From Isoperla grammatica (Eukaryota > Arthropoda > Insecta > Plecoptera > Perlodidae), in the NCBI GenBank assembly GCA_945910005.1, contig OX246744.1, positions 38,858,200 to 38,922,199 of the forward strand: DNA of 64,000 nt, written 5' to 3'. The stretch's first letter is position 1. Every line of letters begins with the position of its first letter. A program made the translations under genes and the position numbers. This document shows positions 13,501 to 22,500 of this stretch, piece after piece. A model generated the notes under the pieces. It was not told the DNA's origin, ran no database searches, and worked only from the letters and a program-made list of their open reading frames with translations.

Positions 13501-16500
13501 ATCATCAGTGTAAGACTAGTTATGTTTGGACAACTTTATGTAGCAAGACAGATTCATTATCAGATGAGAATATAATTTTAAAACTATATTAGGCTATTAT
13601 GCTATAACTAGGGACACCGAAATTTCGCGAATGGGTTTTAAGCGAAATTTTCCCAAATGTAGAAAAACACATTTTTGTGGACAAGACAACCCCTTGGGAC
13701 CCTAAAAACGTCAAAAAACATTCGCGAAATGGAGCGAAATAAGACTGTTTTGACATTTATTGGCAAAATACAAGCAATTATATAGTTTTCCGCTAAATTT
13801 GAGCGAAATCGGTAAGTTTACCCGATTTTCCGTGTCATTTTGATGTGTCTCGTGCGAAAATGCGTAATTTGACAGCTCGGCTAGAATTTTGTTTTTTCCG
13901 TAGTTGGTACACCGCCGAAAATGGTAAGTTCCCGACGACTAATCGAATTTTTGTCTGTTGGTTACACTGGTGCAATAATTCTTTTCGACCTAATCGAATG
14001 TATTTTCGCTTCGACTTTCGACTTCCGTTCATGATCGATCGATCGATCATTTATCGTTCCGTGTTGTCTTAAAGAATTTCGTCATGCCGAAGGTGGTTGA
14101 CCGTCAGCGTGAGTTTGAAAATGAAGGTTTTTACGTTTTTGATTAAAAAATTCAAATAATGATGTGCAAGTTTTGCAACGCGCGAAAATTCGAAACTAGG
14201 CCTAGGCCAAGGTAGGCTATGTAACTTAAATACAGGCTAGGCCTCACTATTTCACTGTGAAGTATGTGCATATACAAGGTTATGCCTTGCAAACTACTAT
14301 TGTTTGTTGAACAGACTTGTTTTCTTGTCTTACTTGTGCAAGGCCCCAAGTAGCACTGCTGCATCTCCAAGGGGGGGCCCACACAAGGGGCGGGGGAGCG
14401 TTGCAAGATGGTGACTAACTACTTGGAATGAACAGACTTGTGTTCTTGTCTTACATGTGCAAGGCCCCAAGTAGCAGTGCTGCATCTCCAAGGGGGGGCC
14501 CACACAAGGGGCGGGGGAGCGTTGCAAGATGGTGACTAACTACTTGGAATGAACAGACTTGTGTTCTTGTCTTACTTGTGCAAGGCTTCAAGTAGCACTG
14601 CTGCATCTCCAAGGGGGGGCCCACACAAGGGGCGGGGGAGCGTTGCAAGATGGTGACTAACTACTTGGAATGAACAGACTTGTGTTCTTGTCTTACTTGT
14701 GCAAGGCCCCAAGTAGCACTGCTGCATCTCCAAGGGGGGGCCCACACAAGGGGCGGGGGAGCGTTGCAAGATGGTGACTAACTACTTGGAATGAACAGAC
14801 TTGTGTTCTTGTCTTACTTGTGCAAGGCCCCAAGTAGCACTGCTGCATCTCCAAGGGGGGGCCCACACAAGGGGCGGGGGAGCGTTGCAAGATGGTGACT
14901 AACTACTTGGAATGAACAGACTTGTGTTCTTGTCTTACATGTGCAAGGCCCCAAGTAGCAGTGCTGCATCTCCAAGGGGGGCCCACACAAGGGGCGGGGG
15001 AGCGTTGCAAGATGGTGACTAACTACTTGGAATGAACAGACGTGTGTTCTTGTCTTACTTGTGCAAGGCCCCAAGTAGCACTGCTGCATCTCCAAGGGGG
15101 GGCCCACACAAGGGGCGGGGGAGCGTTGCAAGATGGTGACTAACTACTTGGAATGAACAGACGTGTGTTCTTGTCTTACTTGTGCAAGGCCCCAAGTAGC
15201 ACTGCTGCATCTCCAAGGGGGGGCCCACACAAGGGGCGGGGGGGCGTTGCAAGATGGTGACTAACTACTTGGAATGAACAGACGTGTGTTCTTGTCTTAC
15301 TTGTGCAAGGCCCCAAGTAGCACTGCTGCATCTCCAAGGGGGGGCCCACACAAGGGGCGGGGGAGCGTTGCAAGATGGTGACTAACTACTTGGAATGAAC
15401 AGACTTGTGTTCTTGTCTTACTTGTGCAAGGCCCCAAGTAGCAGTGCTGCATCTCCAAGGGGGGGCCCACACAAGGGAAGCCCCTGCCGTATCGCGGAGG
15501 AGCGTTGCAAGATCGGGCTCTGTACTGGACGCCGAAGCCACAGGTAACCGAACACGCGGACCACTTCTCCCACGCCGACCAACCGCCATCCACTGCAACC
15601 AACCCGACACATTTCACAACACTACAAGCCTACATTAATTATCATCCTTATAGCAAAACCAGCTTTAATATGCTCATGTGTAAATAAGAGACTGCCAAAA
15701 AACTTGGGCAACAAAGTTTTGTGAGAGAAAAGATGCCAACAGCTTACCTGAGTAGATGGTCAGATGTTGGCAAACTATCTCTCACACAACTTAAATGTAC
15801 ATATGTGGTAATGTCGCATAATGTGGTGAACTAGTATTTTCTTGCACCGTGTTCTACAAACATACTATCACCACTCTAGTGCTGCGTGTGAAGTCTATTG
15901 TGATCATCAACGTCTATATTGCACAATCTAAGTGTGGCAACAAAGCAAATCTTCCGTCATTTCTGTTGTTTACATTTCATACTTGTGGTTACAATGTGAC
16001 AATACACTCATGGATTTTGATGTTCACAGACAAACAAATCTGTTCTAGATACGCCTCTTTTCTGATGTAACGCATCAACGTAAGGTGTAAACGTACGGTC
16101 ACAATCCCTAAGGTTGCATTCCTCAAACTCTTCGCTGGGCCCGGAGCAGCTGTTTCCCGCATCAACCGTCTTCACCAGTTGTGTGGCGATCTGGCGCGGT
16201 GTCAAGTTGCGTCTATCTGCAAACAGTACGCGTTCATTTAGTTACTAAGTAAAACCATAACCTCATTTTTAAATGTGCCATTATTTCATATCTACCTAGT
16301 TTCTATTCAATTATGATTTAAATTCTATATAAAATTTGTTGTTTCTTTCTAAGACAAAATGACCCCCCCCCCCCCCTCCCCCACCAATTTTGAATTTTTA
16401 AGCTGCTGTGGCAACCACTGTATTGAGTGTTTAACATGTTCACTTCGTGTGCACATTTTTGTATAATTGAAATATGTTTTCTTCCTTGCCAAAGACAGCA

Positions 16501-19500
16501 ACTAATTGTTCCCCGACTGTGTTCTAACACGTGTGATGTAGTGAGTGAGTACCAACCGCCAGAGATGGCCGGCAATGTCGCCTCTTTCTTCTTGCGACTC
16601 CCGGTACAGACTCGCTCCCGTCTCCTGTATCCTGAGCCGCACTCTTTGCTGCATCCAGACCACTCAGACCACTGACTCCAGCTGCCGTCTAGAACAGTGA
16701 CAAGTATCTGTACTGCATCCTGACCACTCAGACCACTGACTCTAGAACAGTGACAAGTATCTGTACTGCATCCTGACCACTCAGACCACTGACTCCAGCT
16801 GCCGTCTAGAACAGTGACAAGTATCTGTACTGCATCCTGACCACTCAGACCACTGACTCCAGCTGCCGTCTAGAACAGTGACAAGTATCTGTACTGCATC
16901 CTGACCACTCAGACCACTGACTCTAGAACAGTGACAAGTATCTGTACTGCATCCAGACCACTCAGACCACTGACTCTAGAACAGTGACAAGTATCTGTAC
17001 TGCATCCTGACCACTCAGACCACTGACTCCAGCTGCCGTCTAAAACAGTGACAAGTATCTGTACTGCATCCTGACCACTCAGACCACTGACTCTAGAACA
17101 GTGACAAGTATCTGTACTGCATCCAGACCACTCAGACCACTGACTCTAGAACAGTGACAAGTATCTGTACTGCATCCTGACCACTCAGACCACTGACTCT
17201 AGAACAGTGACAAGTATCTGTACTGCATCCTGACCACTCAGACCACTGACTCTAGAACAGTGACAAGTATCTGTACTGCATCCTGACCACTCAGACCACT
17301 GACTCCAGCTGCCGTCTAGAACAGTGACAAGTATCTGTACTGCATCCTGACCACTCAGACCACTGACTCTAGAACAGTGACAAGTATCTGTACTGCATCC
17401 TGACCACTCAGACCACTGACTCTAGAACAGTGACAAGTATCTGTACTGCATCCTGACCACTCAGACCACTGACTCTAGAACAGTGACAAGTATCTGTACT
17501 GCATCCTGACCACTCAGACCACTGACTCTAGAACAGTGACAAGTATCTGTACTGCATCCTGACCACTCAGACCACTGACTCCAGCTGCCGTCTAGAACAG
17601 TGACAAGTATCTGTACTGCATCCTGACCACTCAGACCACTGACTCCAGCTGCCGTCTAAAACAGTGACAAGTATCTGTACTGCATCCTGACCACTCAGAC
17701 CACTGACTCTAGAACAGTGACAAGTATCTGTACTGCATCCTGACCACTCAGACCACTGACTCTAGAACAGTGACAAGTATCTGTACTGCATCCAGACCAC
17801 TCAGACCACTGACTCTAGAACAGTGACAAGTATCTGTACTGCATCCTGACCACTCAGACCACTGACTCTAGAACAGTGACAAGTATCTGTACTGCATCCT
17901 GACCACTCAGACCACTGACTCCAGCTGCCGTCTAGAACAGTGACATGTATCTGTACTGCATCCTGACCACTCAGACCACTGACTCCAGCTGCCGTCTAAA
18001 ACAGTGACAAGTATCTGTACTGCATCCTGACCACTCAGACCACTGACTCTAGAACAGTGACAAGTATCTGTACTGCATCCTGACCACTCAGACCACTGAC
18101 TCTAGAACAGTGACAAGTATCTGTACTGCATCCAGACCACTCAGACCACTGACTCTAGAACAGTGACAAGTATCTGTACTGCATCCTGACCACTCAGACC
18201 ACTGACTCTAAAACAGTGACAAGTATCTGTACTGCATCCTGACCACTCAGACCACTGACTCTAGAACAGTGACAAGTATCTGTACTGCATCCAGACCACT
18301 CAGACCACTGACTCTAGAACAGTGACAAGTATCTGTACTGCATCCTGACCACTCAGACCACTGACTCTAGAACAGTGACAAGTATCTGTACTGCATCCTG
18401 ACCACTCAGACCACTGACTCTAGAACAGTGACAAGTATCTGTACTGCATCCTGACCACTCAGACCACTGACTCCAGCTGCCGTCTAGAACAGTGACAAGT
18501 ATCTGTACTGCATCCTGACCACTCAGACCACTGACTCTAGAACAGTGACAAGTATCTGTACTGCATCCTGACCACTCAGACCACTGACTCTAGAACAGTG
18601 ACAAGTATCTGTACTGCATCCTGACCACTCAGACCACTGACTCTAGAACAGTGACAAGTATCTGTACTGCATCCTGACCACTCAGACCACTGACTCTAGA
18701 ACAGTGACAAGTATCTGTACTGCATCCTGACCACTCAGACCACTGACTCCAGCTGCCGTCTAGAACAGTGACAAGTATCTGTACTGCATCCTGACCACTC
18801 AGACCACTGACTCCAGCTGCCGTCTAGAACAGTGACAAGTATCTGTACTGCATCCTGACCACTCAGACCACTGACTCTAGAACAGTGACAAGTATCTGTA
18901 CTGCATCCTGACCACTCAGACCACTGACTCTAGCTGCCGTCTAGAACAGTGACAAGTATCTGTACTGCATCCTGACCACTCAGACCACTGACTCTAGAAC
19001 AGTGACAAGTATCTGTACTGCATCCTGACCACTCAGACCACTGACTCCAGCTGCCGTCTAGAACAGTGACAAGTATCTGTACTGCATCCTGACCACTCAG
19101 ACCACTGACTCTAGAACAGTGACAAGTATCTGTACTGCATCCTGACCACTCAGACCACTGACTCTAGCTGCCGTCTAGAACAGTGACAAGTATCTGTACT
19201 GCATCCTGACCACTCAGACCACTGACTCCAGCTGCCGTCTAGAACAGTGACAAGTATCTGTACTGCATCCTGACCACTCAGACCACTGACTCCAGCTGCC
19301 GTCTAGAACAGTGACAAGTATCTGTACTGCATCCTGACCACTCAGACCACTGACTCTAGAACAGTGACAAGTATCTGTACTGCATCCTGACCACTCAGAC
19401 CACTGACTCCAGCTGCCGTCTAGAACAGTGACAAGTATCTGTACTGCATCCTGACCACTCAGACCACTGACTCTAGAACAGTGACAAGTATCTGTACTGC

Positions 19501-22500
19501 ATCCTGACCACTCAGACCACTGACTCTAGAACAGTGACAAGTATCTGTACTGCATCCTGACCACTCAGACCACTGACTCCAGCTGCCGTCTAGAACAGTG
19601 ACAAGTATCTGTACTGCATCCTGACCACTCAGACCACTGACTCTAGAACAGTGACAAGTATCTGTACTGCATCCTGACCACTCAGACCACTGACTCCAGC
19701 TGCCGTCTAGAACAGTGACAAGTATCTGTACTGCATCCTGACCACTCAGACCACTGACTCTAGAACAGTGACAAGTATCTGTACTGCATCCTGACCACTC
19801 AGACCACTGACTCTAGAACAGTGACAAGTATCTGTACTGCATCCTGACCACTCAGACCACTGACTCCAGCTGCCGTCTAGAACAGTGACAAGTATCTGTA
19901 CTGCATCCTGACCACTCAGACCACTGACTCTAGAACAGTGACAAGTATCTGTACTGCATCCTGACCACTCACACCACTGACTCCAGCTGCCGTCTAGAAC
20001 AGTGACAAGTATCTGTACTGCATCCTGACCACTCAGACCACTGACTCCAGCTGCCGTCTAGTACAGTGACAAGTATCTGTACTGCATCCTGACCACTCAG
20101 ACCACTGACTCTAGAACAGTGACAAGTATCTGTACTGCATCCTGACCACTCAGACCACTGACTCTAGAACAGTGACAAGTATCTGTACTGCATCCTGACC
20201 ACTCAGACCACTGACTCTAGAACAGTGACAAGTATCTGTACTGCATCCTGACCACTCAGACCACTGACTCTAGAACAGTGACAAGTATCTGTACTGCATC
20301 CTGACCACTCAGACCACTGACTCCAGCTGCCGTCTAGAACAGTGACAAGTATCTGTACTGCATCCTGACCACTCAGACCACTGACTCTAGAACAGTGACA
20401 AGTATCTGTACTGCATCCTGACCACTCAGACCACTGACTCCAGCTGCCGTCTAGAACAGTGACAAGTATCTGTACTGCATCCTGACCACTCAGACCACTG
20501 ACTCTAGAACAGTGACAAGTATCTGTACTGCATCCTGACCACTCAGACCACTGACTCTAGAACAGTGACAAGTATCTGTACTGCATCCTGACCACTCAGA
20601 CCACTGACTCTAGAACAGTGACAAGTATCTGTACTGCATCCTGACCACTCAGACCACTGACTCTAGAACAGTGACAAGTATCTGTACTGCATCCTGACCA
20701 CTCAGACCACTGACTCTAGAACAGTGACAAGTATCTGTACTGCATCCTGACCACTCAGACCACTGACTCTAGAACAGTGACAAGTATCTGTACTGTAGAC
20801 TGAGAAATAAGCTAATCATTCTAACCTTACAAGTAAAACCTAGGAACCTTCGGCTTGACAGGTTGTTGTCGGTCATTCTCTCCTTGCCCGAGCTAAACTT
20901 AAGGGTCTGATACTGAATGAAGCAAAACCAAACAGTAGTTGGTTGCTTGGCAAAGTTATCTCATATTGACTCGTACATCATTCAAACCAAGCTGTGACTG
21001 TGTGACAACCACTACTTGTGAAAATACTACTTAAGTGTGTGTCAAGATTTAAAGTGTCGAGGTCCGTTAATCCCCTAATGGAGGTTCAGTAACTGAGTTT
21101 GACGAGCCTACGCCAGGGGATTTATCGACCTTGCTTAAGTATCCACCAATAACAATCACGTTCTGCATATATCATTTACACTCATTTTTACGTGAACACA
21201 CATTTACAAAAATAATTGCAAATTTTCAAGTTTGGCTGCTGCAATCTTAAAAAGGAATCAATCCAAATTAAATTATTACTCCCTGCCCAATGATATGAGC
21301 AGGCCAGAAAAGGAAGCAGTTTTATATTGGATAGTAAGTCAAAAGAATGGCTGAAAAAGCCATCTTGGCACAAGAAGGAAAAAAAAAAAAAAAATTATTT
21401 CTCAGGCGTACCAATAATGATGTAATTAATATTACCATCCTCGTCGGCGCACGCTAGGCCCGTACACGCTTGAGAGTCTAAACCCTTTCCTTGGCAGTCA
21501 ACGTCTGGGGTGGACGGTCGCGGGTTGGTACAACTGCGCGTGCGGTATTGCAAGCCGGGGCCACATTTGGCTGAGCAGGCAGTCCAAGTAGCCCAGTTGG
21601 TCCAACCTCCTCGTACTGGCGGAACAAGACAAACGCAACATTGCCTTGTTTCAAACATTTTCTCAACCTTATAAGATAACTTGGTTCATAAATCATAATT
21701 TATAATTTTTTTTTAAACTTCACCTATATTTCATCGCTCTCTCTGTCTCTAGATGAGTCCTATACTTTGTATCGATCAAACGAATCAAAATGCCAACGCA
21801 TTTAATAGTTTCAATATCATACTTTAACGTACTTAAAACGATAACACAAAGTATTAATTAATGTGTCAAAGACGTTTTTTGAACGGAATCGTTTTAACAT
21901 TTTTGGCTATATCATTTATCTTCTGCGAGAACCAGAGTTCCTTGCTTTTTCAGAGTCCTCGACTATTATCTCCAACCCGAGTAATTTCTGCTGAATCTCG
22001 GTAAAACTAAAACCTAACGAGCTGTCTGTGTTTGAGTATAATACGAAGAAGCTTACCAGGGCACCCAACATTCTGCTTCACACAAAGCAGGGAGATCCAA
22101 TAGTCCATCTAGAACAGAAGACAGAAGACACGCTCTCTTGTGATGGATTCTGGTCATAATAAATAAATACATTCGTATTTATAGAGTAATAATAGTTTGT
22201 ATACTGCGCTACATTAGCTACCCGCTTAGGTAGAGATGATTTACAGTGAAATTAACAATAACACATGATTATGCAAGAAGGCATACAAGTCAAACTAACA
22301 TAGGCCTACATTGGCTAAGAACAAAGATTGTTGAGAGTACTAAACAACTGAACGTTTAAATAAATTAGGTGGCTCATAAGTAGGCTAGTTTTGCAATGAC
22401 TTGGATATCTTTGCTATTTTTGAGGATTGTATTACCAAAAGTTATAAATGAAAACTTTAACTTTATAACTAGACCATTCTTTAATTTTAATAGCTGTACT

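Noticed and set aside
16689..20796. CRISPR-like appearance of regular repeats
   Set aside because: There are no unique spacers; the whole unit is repeated, and the context is eukaryotic.
22057..22108. Translation start at ATG of exon 3
   Set aside because: It is preceded by a strong acceptor, and upstream exons join in frame, so this Met is internal.
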